Translations under genes and position numbers: made by a program | Shown here: in pieces, positions 10,561 through 22,400 of the stretch | Layout of the letters: every line of letters begins with the position of its first letter | How positions within the stretch are numbered: the stretch's first letter is position 1 | Source of the DNA: Dinochytrium kinnereticum | Lineage: Eukaryota; Chytridiomycota; Chytridiomycetes; Chytridiales; Chytridiaceae | Length of the DNA: 37,730 nt | Direction of reading: 5' to 3' | Assembly (NCBI GenBank): GCA_027604005.1 | Contig: JADGJT010000188.1 | Coordinates: 2,049-39,778 of the forward strand | Notes under the pieces: generated by a model | What the model saw: only the letters and a program-made list of their open reading frames with translations | The model's database searches: none | Told to the model about the DNA's origin: nothing

Positions 10561-10825
10561 ATTGGTTCAAATGCCAAATAAATGATAACAGCCATGGAGA
10601 AGAAAACACGTAAATCTTGAAAGGATTGAAAAAACAACTGATTCAAGTCTGGCATATTCTCTCCAATATCAGAGATTAAGCTATACGCCGTGATATACAT
10701 ATAAAATAAGAGGCAATCAGGAAGCATGAGCAACTCGAAGAAGCAAGTAGAGGGACCAAAATAGGAAAAGAACAAAAACCCAACATAATCAGCCAAAAGA
10801 AACAAATGAAACAAAAGTTCCCAAA

Positions 10826-12996
10826 TCAGAGAGCAACTTCAGCCCCAACCACTCTCCTTTTCACCAACGCCGCCATCCTCCGAAAAGCCACAAACCCCCA
10901 AGGTCCAACCACAATCCCTAAAGGCGATCCAAACTTGAACCATCCCAACCAGAAAGCAAACCCATCCAATGCGGGAATACCATCCTCACCCATCCCCTCC
11001 AGTATAATCTGCCCTTCAGCCACTGCTGCCGCCCATAAATGCACCACCAAGACAGCAATAGCCCGAACGGGCGACCCATCCACCACTGCAAAAAGAAGGT
11101 AAGCCAGAGGCAGCCCTAGTGTGGCGATCGGCGGCGCGACGGGCGCCCAGGTGGTGACGGCCGCGATGAAGGGAGATGCTGCGGCTAGAGGTTGGAGGGG
11201 GTTTCCAAGCGACCCCAAACCTGTGGCAAGAGGAGAAGGGAACAAAATAAGGGAGAGGTTGCCAAGCACGAGTTCGTTGATCATGTAGGTGAGCAGGACA
11301 CGGAACGTGAGGATTCGGACGTTGAGATTGACGGCCATTGCGAGAGGATCCATTAATGATTTGACCGTTTCATTGCCAAGGAGAGCGGAGCACCATCCCT
11401 TCAAACCACCATGTGAGGCTACAAAGGTTCCGAGGGTGGAGAAGAAAACAATTCCAGAGAAAAGCAGATCGAGGACTTTAGGTCCCAATATCCCCCCTAG
11501 TTCAGATGTAGGGTCAAGAGCGTCCACGTCCTCTGGCAGCACATTCGCCAGTACCTCAACCGGGACGATATTCTCATCGATAGAGGCTCCATGCCGGTGA
11601 TTATGAAACCTGCGAGTCTGCTCATCCATTTTGAATGCCATAGCTCCATGCGCTCTGATCTCCCCAATGGCCGGCCCCACAGCCCCAAGGAACCCAACAA
11701 AATTCCCCTTGGCAGCGTGCCTCACCGCGTCGGAAATCAACAAAAACCTTGACCGGAACGCCTCAACGGCTCGATGACGATGAGCTTCCTCTCCTTTCTC
11801 AACGGAGGCAGCATCCTCTGCCATTTCACTCAAAAATGTCTCGTAGACTCCCACACCGGCGGCGACAATACTCGCGGCCTCAACTGAGGAGAGATTGTGG
11901 GATGGGAAGGTTGAGTTTAGCTTTGAGTCCAAGGCCGAGAGGACGGCTGAACGTAGGGTTGGAATGTGGGAGGCTAAGGCGGTTCGGATGCCCAGGTCCG
12001 GGATGACGTCTAGAACGTTTACGGCTGGTGAGGTGGATCGGGTGGTCATCTTCAGTTGGGCTTCATGGGGGAGAGAAATAAAATTCGCGAGCTGGGATGT
12101 CATGGTCGGGAGACTAGTCACGACCTATAAGAACGACAAGGATGGTTTCAATCGTATGAAAGTCTCTGGCATCAAAGGCTGCTGAAAAACCAAAACAACC
12201 CTCCAAGAAGGTCTCACCTCACTTCCAAACACAAAGCTCGCTCCCAAGACGCAAGTAATGCAACTCCAAATCAATCCCGACGAGACCGAGTCATTCCACT
12301 CCCTAGCATCGCGTTTCTCCGCCGCGTCATCGCCCTCCTTTTCCCTTGTAACGGTGGTCACAGCACCACCTCTCAAGGCAACAACGTAAGCCGCGTGACC
12401 CGCCATCACCGTGACAGCCGCCACCATCCATCGGTAACTCGCAACAGGATTCCATAGGACCGACGCTATCGACACCCGAATAGCCCACTGGACAGACCAA
12501 AGCGCCCAGTCGACCTTGATCGGCACGATTTCGACCGGCACATCCACAGGGGCCGCTTCAGCCGTCGACCGAACAGGAGTAGTTGATGGTGTCGACAAAA
12601 GACCCGACATGGCAAGGTGGTACGTCCTCAACGCCATCCAAACCACAGAATGGAACGGCCCAAATACAAACTAACAAAACGAAAAAGAACAGCATCAACC
12701 ACATCTCAACCCATAGCATCCAAAAAGAAGGGGCAGGGCCAAACCTTTACAAGAACTTTAACCCCCCATCCTGCAACGCTTGCACCAGGAGGAACGCTCG
12801 TTTCAATCGCCTCAAGGATGCCAGACTTTGCGGCATGAAGGGGGAGACTCGCGATCAGACCCCACACAAAGGGCCAAAGGATGGGAGTGAAGAGATCAAG
12901 GTTGAAAGCGGCCAGGAGGGCTAACGAGGCGCTGGGGATGAGCAGCGTCGTCCATGACGCCCTTGCTGGTAGTTTAAAGAAAGCAGCCGTGGACAT
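10826..12996 (-). CDS. TMEM245 / AI-2E-like multipass membrane protein
   Basis: Exons (minus): 12996-12745, 12670-12218, 12124-10826, all in phase 0; 667 residues. The N-terminus carries hydrophobic segments around ILWPFVWGLIASLPLHAAKS, resembling the first membrane region of TMEM245. Further hydrophobic stretches fill residues about 85-235. The C-terminal 200 residues follow the TMEM245/AI-2E plan: VRILTFRVLLTYMINELVLG, a membrane stretch with AVTTWAPVAPP, VVHLWAAAVAEGQIILEG, a short GEDGIPAL loop, then GIVVGPWGFVAF, matching the conserved GxxxGP end. Residues about 236-430 look like a membrane-associated helical region. Transport activity is shown for some bacterial relatives, but the role in fungi is unknown. 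The family call is by motif order and hydrophobicity; identity is low. Confidence 0.7.
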
Positions 12997-13607
12997 CCCT
13001 CAATTAAAATTTTATTGTCCTGGTGAGGATGCTGCTGGCAACTGAAGGGAAGGCCACCGCGGGCCTTACGAGGACGCGACGCGTGTTTCCAACCCCCGAA
13101 ATACAGCATTACCGACCGTATTTCGCAGAATGACCCTCAACTCAGGTGGGAATGAATAGAGAAAAACAACAATCAATTCATTGGCCAGGGGTGCCATGAC
13201 CGTTGGATGAACAGACAAATAAAAAAAAGGAGGGCAAAGAAGAAATAACATCGTAATTGAATTCAGACTGTGAAGAGGAAGAAACATTGTCAAAGAGTAG
13301 GAAAAGAAGAAAAACAGAAAAAGGGAGAACTATGTGCAAATTCAGTGTGTATGCAGCTTGCAACTCAGCGGTTTTAAACAAGAAAGCGTGCACGAGAGTA
13401 GGTAAGCATGAAGCAATGAATAACAAAGAACCAAAATGAGTGGCTGACTGTGAGCCCTCTAGCAAGCGGAAACGAACAGTGATTCAGTTATAGCCATCGC
13501 TTCATAAACACAATCAAGCGAACAGTGGCCGCAGCCCGCAAAAGGGCTTCCATTCATTGAGCACCATTCTGAGTACAACGTAACTTCTGCCGATATCCCC
13601 AAAACAA
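12997..13607. other. Spacer between the LRR and TMEM245-like genes
   Basis: Holds the 3' flank of the LRR gene and the promoter of the TMEM245-like gene (both minus). The plus strand is purine-rich from about 13,260 to 13,330. No gene or clear signal is seen. Confidence 0.6.
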
Positions 13608-14705
13608 TCAATAATCATTTCCCATAAGGTTCGCCTTCACCTTCCTCCCAGCCTTCCTCTCACCCTTTACGTAACGGTCTTTCTCCTTCCGAGCAAATTC
13701 CATTTGCCCCTTCATCTCCTTCCTCTTGGCAACAGAGGATTCGGCATCCTCATCGCCATCACTGCCATCCCCGTCATCCGCATCATCTCCATACCTCCTC
13801 AACAAGTACTTGATGAACCCCGGGTCACGAGCCGCAAGACGACGCCTAAAGAACGAGTCAAGCTCCTCGTACTCCTCCAGAGACTCAAGCCGTCGGAAGA
13901 ATCTCCGTGCCTCCAACGCGACGTCCTCAACAAAATCCCGGCGTCTTTTCGCAGGTCCCGAATCCTCCTCCTCTTCCTCATCGTCATCCTCATTTCCTGC
14001 ATCATTCTCCTCGTCCATTCCCAAGTTATCGGTCATGTCGGTACCATTCTCAACGGAACCAGCCACACCCCCCGCATCCTCGTCATCAACAAAGACGGCG
14101 ACATGGTCCCGGATCGGACCAAAGCCAGTTGGGACCATGGAGCCCCTGAGGCCTTCGTTTGCTGAGAGATCGAGGATTTCGAGCTCCTCGAGCTCGGCGA
14201 GGGAGGCGGGGATTGAGGTGATCTTGTTGCGGGAGAGGTCGAGGTAAACGAGACGAGGAAAGTTGTTGGCGAGATTTGAGGGGACGGCAGTGAGCTTGTT
14301 GTTCCCACTGTTCAATTTCAAGAGAGGAAAAGGCCAGAGGTCAGAAGTGGCACCTTGAATCTCAATCCTCCACACATCCACCTCCCCCAAAGAAGAAGAA
14401 AAAAGATCCCACCCCAAAGCATCCAATATTCCCAGAAAGAACTGTGGAAAAGAAAAAAAAGTGAAAAAGACTTACAGAAGAAGGGCAGTGATATCCTCAA
14501 GCTTCAAGGCATCGGCGGGCAGACCAGTGAGTGACAGGGAGGAGAGGTCGAGAAAGCCCGACTTCCTCGCCTCATTGATCCTCTGCCTGACGGTTGGGGT
14601 ATCCTCTTCAGAGTTCTGCCTCGAAGTGGGCAAGGATGCAAGCGATGAGTTCTGGCGGACTTGCTTGTCGCCCCTCGCGGCTGTGCGCAGGTTTGGGGAG
14701 AACAT
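13608..14705 (-). CDS. Leucine-rich-repeat protein with acidic/basic C-terminus
   Basis: Exons (minus): 14705-14476 and 14307-13608; 309 residues. The splice (ct/gtaagt to aacag/t) rebuilds a perfect repeat, ITALLLGNNKLTAVP. About four repeats span residues 48-125, including LVYLDLSRNKITSIPASL and LEILDLSANEGL. The C-terminal half is a run of Asp/Glu (about 155-180), a KRRRDF basic patch, an Arg-rich helix (RRFFRRLESLEEYEELDSFF), and a Lys/Arg-rich tail (RKEKDRYVKGERKAGRKVK). Repeat plus charged tail suggests a nuclear or ribosome-assembly scaffold, but I cannot name a family. The start is the only ATG in a good position; the frame extends upstream without another ATG. Confidence 0.8.
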
Positions 14706-14952
14706 GACGGTTGAAGCGGGGGTGGCGACGATGAGCAGTGACGGCTCCAACCCAAAGGGCGATCTGAAGATGGGTTATGCGGGCGGTCGCAGGAGACCAG
14801 CAGAGGGTGGTAAGAAAGGCGGACTGTGCAGGCAGGCGTCGAGGGCGCTGGAGGTGTGAGACTGCGGTGGTTGAATGGAGAAGAAAAAAAAACTAAATTT
14901 CGGCAGCTCTTTTGGCTGACTGACTGACAGAGAAAGAGTCATCGCCCGTCTT

Positions 14953-16185
14953 TTATTTCATCAGCGCTGCCGCGACGCATCCGAGACCAGCGACGCATGC
15001 CGTCTCCGTCCTTAGAACCCCTGTGCCAAGAGCCACCGGGACGACCGTCCCCTCCGTCGTTGCCTCTGCCTCCATGGCGTCCACTTCGCCTTCCTGTCCT
15101 TTGTCGCGTTGACGCGCTGGCGGTGGGTTCAACAGCGCTACTACCTCGCGCTCAGACCATCCGCCCTCAGGCCCAATGCACAGGTGAATGGGATGGCTCA
15201 ATGTTATTCCTTGACCCTCCCTGCTGATGGCAGCTGGGTTGTTCAATAGTATTTCGTTCAGTGCCTTGATTATGCTTCGGGGTCCAGCCGTAGTAACATC
15301 ATCAAAGTGATTCTCTGAATTCCCGCTGCGTTTTGCAGCAAATGCCCAGTGGCTGGGCTCCAGCGCGACAAGGCGTGTCACCCCGCGTTCCAACGCTCCA
15401 ACTTCTATGGCATTCGCAATCTTCAACCTTCGGGTCCTTCCACATTGCTTCAACGCCTGAGTGGCAATAATCTCTGACCTTTCCTTCCATCTCGACCCTC
15501 CTCCGCGTTTCGCACCGGTAGCCGCAATCGACGTCGCGTACTCGGAAACGATCGGCCTCACCTCCAGCACTCCTAGCTCGGTGGCCTTTTCAATGATCCA
15601 CTCAAACCTTGACATCTTCGGCATCCCTACCTCAAGAATGACCGGAATCACCTCAGTTCCAGGCTCCGTTTCGGCCAAATCCTCCGTGGGGGCTGATATC
15701 CTGCACCCCCAAGTGCCCTTTTTCTGTCCCCTTTCAAGTTGAGCCTTCACCCACTTTCCCTCAAAGTCCTCCTGTGATGATGTATTCTTCTTGCGCGATG
15801 ATGAAGGGTTTGTTCCAGCCACCCAGATCGTGTCGCCTGGAGACAGCCGCAGGACGTTGACTATGTGATGCCATTCCGATACGGAGAATGACATGAATCT
15901 ATCGCCATAGAGAACTGAGCCCTCCACGAATGCCCTGCGTCTGGTGCGCTGGCCCTCACTGCCCCTTGCTGGCTGGAATCTTGGTATTGAATCAAAATCT
16001 TCTCCAACCTCATGTGCAGGTGAAGGTGAATGCGCTGTACGGACGAAGGTGCGGATTGAGAAGTTGATCGGAAATGCAGCGGATGCTGTATGAGGCCTGC
16101 GATGCATCAGACATTGTCTTGTTTCAGCCTGCTGTCGGATGCGTCGGCCGCCTTGAGTGAGAGTCCTCTTTATCACGCATTCCAT
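14953..16185 (-). CDS. RsmE-family rRNA (uridine-N3) methyltransferase
   Basis: The bacterial enzyme RsmE methylates N3 of U1498 in 16S rRNA, using S-adenosylmethionine bound in a SPOUT trefoil knot. This intronless gene encodes 410 residues, against about 240 in bacteria. Family motifs are WHHIVNVLRLSPGD (RNA-binding domain, about 105-118), MPKMSRFEWIIEKATELGV, RSEIIATQALKQCGR, CIGPEGGWSEREV and ALGTGVLRTETA (knot and cofactor site). The first 50 residues are rich in Arg, Ser, Thr and Ala and poor in acid (MECVIKRTLTQGGRRIRQQ), consistent with mitochondrial import, so the mitochondrial small-subunit rRNA is the likely target (inference). Inserts lie at about 125-165 and near the C-terminus. 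A later ATG (residue 27) could also be the start. Confidence 0.88.
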   Translation of the reverse strand: MECVIKRTLTQGGRRIRQQAETRQCLMHRRPHTASAAFPINFSIRTFVRTAHSPSPAHEVGEDFDSIPRFQPARGSEGQRTRRRAFVEGSVLYGDRFMSFSVSEWHHIVNVLRLSPGDTIWVAGTNPSSSRKKNTSSQEDFEGKWVKAQLERGQKKGTWGCRISAPTEDLAETEPGTEVIPVILEVGMPKMSRFEWIIEKATELGVLEVRPIVSEYATSIAATGAKRGGGSRWKERSEIIATQALKQCGRTRRLKIANAIEVGALERGVTRLVALEPSHWAFAAKRSGNSENHFDDVTTAGPRSIIKALNEILLNNPAAISREGQGITLSHPIHLCIGPEGGWSEREVVALLNPPPARQRDKGQEGEVDAMEAEATTEGTVVPVALGTGVLRTETACVAGLGCVAAALMK

Positions 16186-16450
16186 GTCTCTGTGACTTTT
16201 TTTCAGAGTATTTTCCAACTTTTATTATTTGCAATTGACTTGACAAAACTGACGAAACGCGATAAATGCTGCGAAAGAAAAAAGAAAAAGAACATAACCG
16301 GACAACTTGGTAGGCACCCACGATGTGTGGAGGGATAAAACGCGCTGTCGGGAGCCATACAAAAAGAATAGCAACCACAAGAACGAGCCCATGAAAATCA
16401 GAGACATCTGGTCACTATCCTACCCCTCCAACAGCTACACTCCTGCAAAA

Positions 16451-19400
16451 CTACTTTGCAAAAGCCCCAAACGAAGATTGGGGCCGAGACCTTGTTGCTT
16501 GGATGGATACGTCTTCAAGAGCAAACAGTGGACACGCAACAAGGATTGGAGAGTCGGTTGTGGCTACGAGAGTCTCGAATGTGATTGCATTGTCTGAGGT
16601 CAGCCCAGCATCTTCGAATACTCGAAGAAGAGTTTCCTTAAGAGAATGAAAAAAAAACAGGGTTAAGCTCAGCATAAAAATGTAAATGAATGAAAGTTCT
16701 ACCATAGGGATTGGATCCTCAACTGCCGCGTCACTATTCACTCTGTGAGTCTCGTCAACAAGTACCAGACCAGTGTGGTAAATCTGAAAACAGTAGAATT
16801 AGCATTGATTAAAATACGTTGGAAAAAAAATCTGAAATAAAGGCATGCCTGATAAAGCTGACCACATGTAACCCCCCAGTCCTCCCTCTCACTATAAACC
16901 GCGAAAGTCTTTTGCAACCCAACCTTAGGGCTCTCATCCAAACAACAGCATCCCAAAAACGCCATTACATCCAGCATTGTTCCATCATCCGGCACCTTTT
17001 CATGATCACCTAAGAACCTCACTCCCAGAGTCCCCGCGCCACCAGTATCCAGTCCAAGAAGGCTTCCCCTCCATGTCTCAATCGCATCTTCTTCCACCTG
17101 TTGCTCCAGCGGAGGTGATTGGACTTCACGGGGCTGCGGAGAGTCATCTTCAAGAGGTGGCAGTGTGTGGTGATGGGGCTCCTTCAGGTCGTCTTCTTCG
17201 CCAACTGCGCTTAGACCTTGTGAGTTACCGCGAGAGGTTGCTCCGGCTGTTGGAGCGGTTGTTGCGCCAGAGCGTTGAGGTTCTACTGTGGATATAGCAA
17301 AGATATCTGGTTTTTGTATTTTATTAGAGGATGTTAGTTAAGGTTGTATTCTCTTCGAATGGAGATCTATCGTTGACTCAAAGCAAGCCCTTCCAGATAA
17401 AGAGCACTGCATATATAGAGAAAGAATACTCACGGAACAAAGCATTCTTCAACTTCCAAGGTCTATTGAACTTGGCCCCAGCCGTTGGAGGCAAGGCTGT
17501 TGCTGGCGCACTCTTCTCTTGTCCAACCGCAGGCACTCCAGCCCCCGAAGATTCCTCGCTCCCTGATGATCCAGCCGCTGTCATACCCTGGTAAGATAAA
17601 ACGCCTGCACCAAGATCATCCGAATCTTCCTCAAACCAGAGAGGGATACGGAGGAAGTCAGATTTGGATATCTGCCGATTCATTATGTAGACGATTAATT
17701 TAGACCAATAACGACGATGGAGATTTAATTGATCAGATAACGTTAGAGATGACACTCACCCTCCCGTTCGTGTATGACTCGCAAAGAGTGTAGGCGGACT
17801 TTAGATATCCTAAATATTCTGCCGATGGCACGGGAAGCATGTGGGCATTGGAAACCAAAAACCTTCTCCAGCTCACAAATCCGGTTTCAAAGGGATCGAG
17901 AGCAGAGGCAATCTGTGAAGTGAAAAAAAGTGTATCCGAAGCAGCATTAAGATTCATTAGTAAGCTAACCAAAAATACACATATTATAAAGTCAAACCTG
18001 TTGAAGTTGCGATTGCTCGGCGGTTAAATAGTATTCGGGTAAGAGTTCGGACCCCGCCTAAATTTTAGGATTGGATTATGAGAGACAGAAGAGCATAGTT
18101 TTTACTTACAGATAGTGTGATAAGTCGCTGCATCCCGTCAACAAACTCCTTTGAGCTGATGCAACCTTGCGGCGCCAACTCACGGAAATGCCGTCCAAGG
18201 TTTAGGAGTTGGAGAACAGTGAATTGATCCGGTGCTGTTCATCAATAAAGTGCAAAAGCAATCAGAAAAAATATCCTTGAGCTTTGATAGAAAGTGAAGA
18301 CGATAGCACAAAGCGAAAATTCCAACAACTTTCTCCCTCTTCCTTCCTTCAGAACCGTTTCGCTACTCACTTTGCTTCTCAACAGGACTCTCTGGCCTAG
18401 GCTCAGGCTCCGGCTCAAATGTAAGGACGCCGAAGTCAACCCTAAACTTCTCCCCCTCTAAGACGAGCTCGTTTGGAAGTCTAACCTCCATCTCAACAGC
18501 CTCTTTAATAACGTAGAGCATCTCTCGGATTGCATCCATCTCGGCCTGGAAGCGAGCTCCGATCCACTCATCTAAGAGAACGTACGCTTCGATGCCTTTG
18601 TTGCGGAGTTCCTACGAAAGTGTGTTTATTACTTCATGAAAAGTTTTACAGCGAAGTTTCTGTTCCCTACCTTAAGATGCTCTACAGCATGTGCTCTGAT
18701 TCGATCAAGACGAGACCGTAGAATTGCATCTTCAACCTCGATCGTCTTTTGCATTTCCGAGGGAAGTTCGGCATCTACATCGACTATTTCCACAAAGATA
18801 TTAGAGAGAGCATTTATCTAAGTGCAAGTCACCTCCCCCCCCCAAAAAAAATAAAACAAACAAACAACGAAATACACCAACCAATCTTCGGCTCAACAAC
18901 TTCATTCACTGGTCCCTTTTTCTTATCCTTCTTATCCTTTTCCTGCTGCACTGGCTCCTCAGCGGCATGCAGAACGTGGTTATTCACCATCGACAGGGCT
19001 ACTGTAAGGCTCGCCTCAAAATCCGCAAAAATCCCAGAATCAACCTCCATAAAAGAGTGCTCCTTATCCGCGATGGGCGCTAAGTGGCTTTTCCCATCAG
19101 ATACAGCAGGAGCCCCTCCAGCAATTGACAAAGAAGAAGCCAAAGGAAGATTTACTCCAGCCGTGGCACCACCTGCTGCTGGTGCCTGTCCAGTAGCACC
19201 AGCAGCCCCCCCTCCTGGCAAACTACTCTTAGGAACTGCCGCAACAGAAAGTTTCTTCCCAAGAGGTCCACCAGCTCCCGTGCCTGTAGAGCCCCCCAAT
19301 CCTGTGTTCTGAACTGAACCAGATGCGGCCGCTGCCGGAGGCTGCGCTCCACCAGATCTGGCAGCAGCACCACCGTTAGGTTTACCCCTGAAGGGGTCGC

Positions 19401-22400
19401 CGGCACTAGTGATATCGCGGCGGGTACGGTGACCACCGCCTGTCACGCTGCTGGTATCGGCATTGGAGGAGCCGCTGTTTCCTATTAGTATTGAAGCGAG
19501 GTCAATCGGAGGAGGGGAGCCGACGCTGAGGAGGGGAACTTTAACGGGAGGGCGGAAAGTATCGGAGATAGCGTTCTGTATGAATGGAGAGAGAATGAAA
19601 AGGTGTTAATAACTGAGTGCTCACTTCTTTTTTTTTAATTCAATCTTACCGTTCCATAAGCATCCTTATAATAATCCGCCACCAGCGCCTTCGTCCCACC
19701 ATACCTATCTACCTCAGCCTGAACCATGGTGATGTAAACATTCATGAGAATAGCGAAGTGGTCTTCAACGAATTTATCTTCAATAACGGCAATTCGCTCG
19801 GATTCCGCCTCTTCTCGACGCACGTCAGACATCTCCCACAGGCGCTCACGTAGGTCTTCGGCCCGTTGGTGAAGCTCCGCTTTAGCATCGGGGTCACTCC
19901 TATATATGCGAATGCAGAGTTAGTGATAAAATTGGTGTGACTCAAACGTATAGACGTTACGTTCAAAACTAAAAGGCCTTGGGTATAAAGATAAGAACTA
20001 TACAACAGGAACGTCGAAAAAGGCAAAAGAAATGGAAAAGAGAAGATCATGACCAGTCAGCTCAACCTACCTCAAATCATCCTCAATAGCATTAAACTCT
20101 GCTTGGAACAAGTCTACCAATCCCTGCTTTTTATCCGGCCTTTCCAAGAACTTCTTAAAGTTGACTTTGGTGTTATAGAAGTAGCGCACAATAGTTTCCC
20201 GTTCTCTTCTTAAACATCTAAACCCATACTTAATCGTGTCTGTATAAGTCTTCTCAATAGTCGCCCATTCTAGTCACATAAATGGGAAAGAAGGTCAGAA
20301 AGATCAATCTTGTGTGTGATATATACTCACGGTCAGCGAGAATGTCCGCAAGCTCGCGAGATGGGAGTTTCTTCCCATCAGCTGTTACTGTTCTGATTAG
20401 AGGAGGTTGAGCGACTTCAACTGGAGTTTCTTGAGGTTGGGGAGAGGACTCTAGGGGCTTTTCAGAGATTCCAGCAGCGGGAGTGACAGATCGCTTGATG
20501 TCAACTGTACATAGAGATTAATTTTTTCTGATTTCAAATCCACGAATGCAACGAGCACTACAATGACAGCAAAATGACTAAAATAGCAATATACAAAGAA
20601 AGGAGAAAAAAAAACAACTTCAGAAAGCTTATCTCGAACCTGTCTTTAATTTAGCATCCGCAGCCGATGTTGCCCTCGAATTATTCTTATCAGCTGCTGC
20701 CCCCGTTCCCTTAGCTGATGGTACTCTAGGCTTGGCACTTCCCGAACCTGGCGGTTGTTGCTTCCCCTTCTTGTCATCCTCTATAGCCGAAGAAACTGCG
20801 GGGGGCTTTGCCGCACTAGCCAACTTTTTGTCAGGGTTCGGGTCAAGAGCTTGAGTGCCTCCAGGTGCCTGTTGGACTGGCAACAGTACTTGGCTAGCAT
20901 TTTCCTCAGATGTCGCAGGTAGAGCTGCGGCAGTTAGTCTTAATAATAAAATTGAATGTGGCTTACTTTCTGGTCCGGGGGTAGGCTTCTTTGAGGCCTC
21001 AGTGTCCTCGGTTTGCTTTTCTTTTTCTTTTTGCTTGCTGGTAATAAGGTCATTGCATTCAGCTTGTAGGACTTGCATCACAGATTCGGCATCGATATTA
21101 GCATCGAGGATCTTTACAATTGTTACCATAGACGTTCGAACGGCTTAGAAGGAGAAAGATATCCTTACCCGCATGTTTTGGAAGCGACTGTACCATTCTT
21201 TTATGGACTCTTCCTGCTCTTCAAAAGCCGCAATCTGGAACTGAAGTTGGCTAACTTGACTTTCATCCTCAAAGGTCGCAAGGCGTTCATGTATTCCTGC
21301 AAAGAGTCTTGTTGTTAAAATATATCAACCGCAAAGCATATTCAATGTCAACTGATCGAAAACTTGCCTGCCACATCCGTAGGAGGAGGATTAAGCTCAA
21401 GATGATATTTAGCACCGGTAACAGGATCAAGCCTTCTCCCCGCTGCTCGTCGAATGGCAGTCTCATTTTCAACATCCAAGAGGAAAATCGCATCAATGCC
21501 GCTAATAGCCGTTGGGGTCTTCGAGTCAGATTTCGATTCGACCGGTGCAATCATCGAGCGTTTTCTGTTCGCGGGTTTCTCCTTTTCCTTTGGCGTTCGC
21601 TTAAGATTTCCGAGCTTGATGGGCTTGGGGTCTTCGTACCTAATATATACACGCGAAGAAATTAGAGGAGAGGTATGGTAATTACAACTACCCAGAAAGC
21701 TCCTTCTCCAAAAGTTGAGCCTGAGCCCGAGTTTTCGGAAAGTCGACTAAAACCCATCCTCCGCTTTGTGGCTTTCCCTCAGCCGAGCACTTTTTTATAG
21801 CCTCTACGACAAGAGAGACAAGCAAAGTATCGTCTGGGTAGGTGCCTTCCAACATGGATACTTGAATCTTTGATCCAACGGCGCTACTTGGGGAGTTTCT
21901 TTTCTGAGACGCTGATTCATTCTTGCTTTTGTCCTTGTCGGCCAGGTCGCTTTGACTTTTACTTATTCTTAGTTTCTTTGCAGATAACCGAAGGAATTGT
22001 ACCTGATAGACTCCTTCACAAGGGCGTCGATAGAGAGAAGAGATAGTCCGTACATTGTTGCGAGCCTCTTCGCCGCTGTTTGCTTCCCAGCAAATCCTTT
22101 CCCAATCAAGCATATCTTTAGCGGGACGGCTGGAAGTTGAGGTTGCTCATTGGTCGGTTCAGGAGGAGAGGTCATTTCAAGCACATTATTGACAATTTGG
22201 CCAAGCAACTCATTGACGATAGGTTTCTCTAAAGTGCTAAAAAAGTTTTTAGTGATAGTATATGTTAGCTGCCTTTACGAGTCTGCGTAAATCCAATCCC
22301 CGGACCCATTTAGGTAATCTTGAAATTCGTGCTGATCTAAAAGATTCATTCCGTTTATGATATCTCCATTTTGGTCTGATTCGACAGCGTTCTCCGTGTC

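Noticed and set aside
16186..16218. Upstream start for the RsmE-like protein
   Set aside because: The extension begins with TTG; the first in-frame ATG is at 16185.
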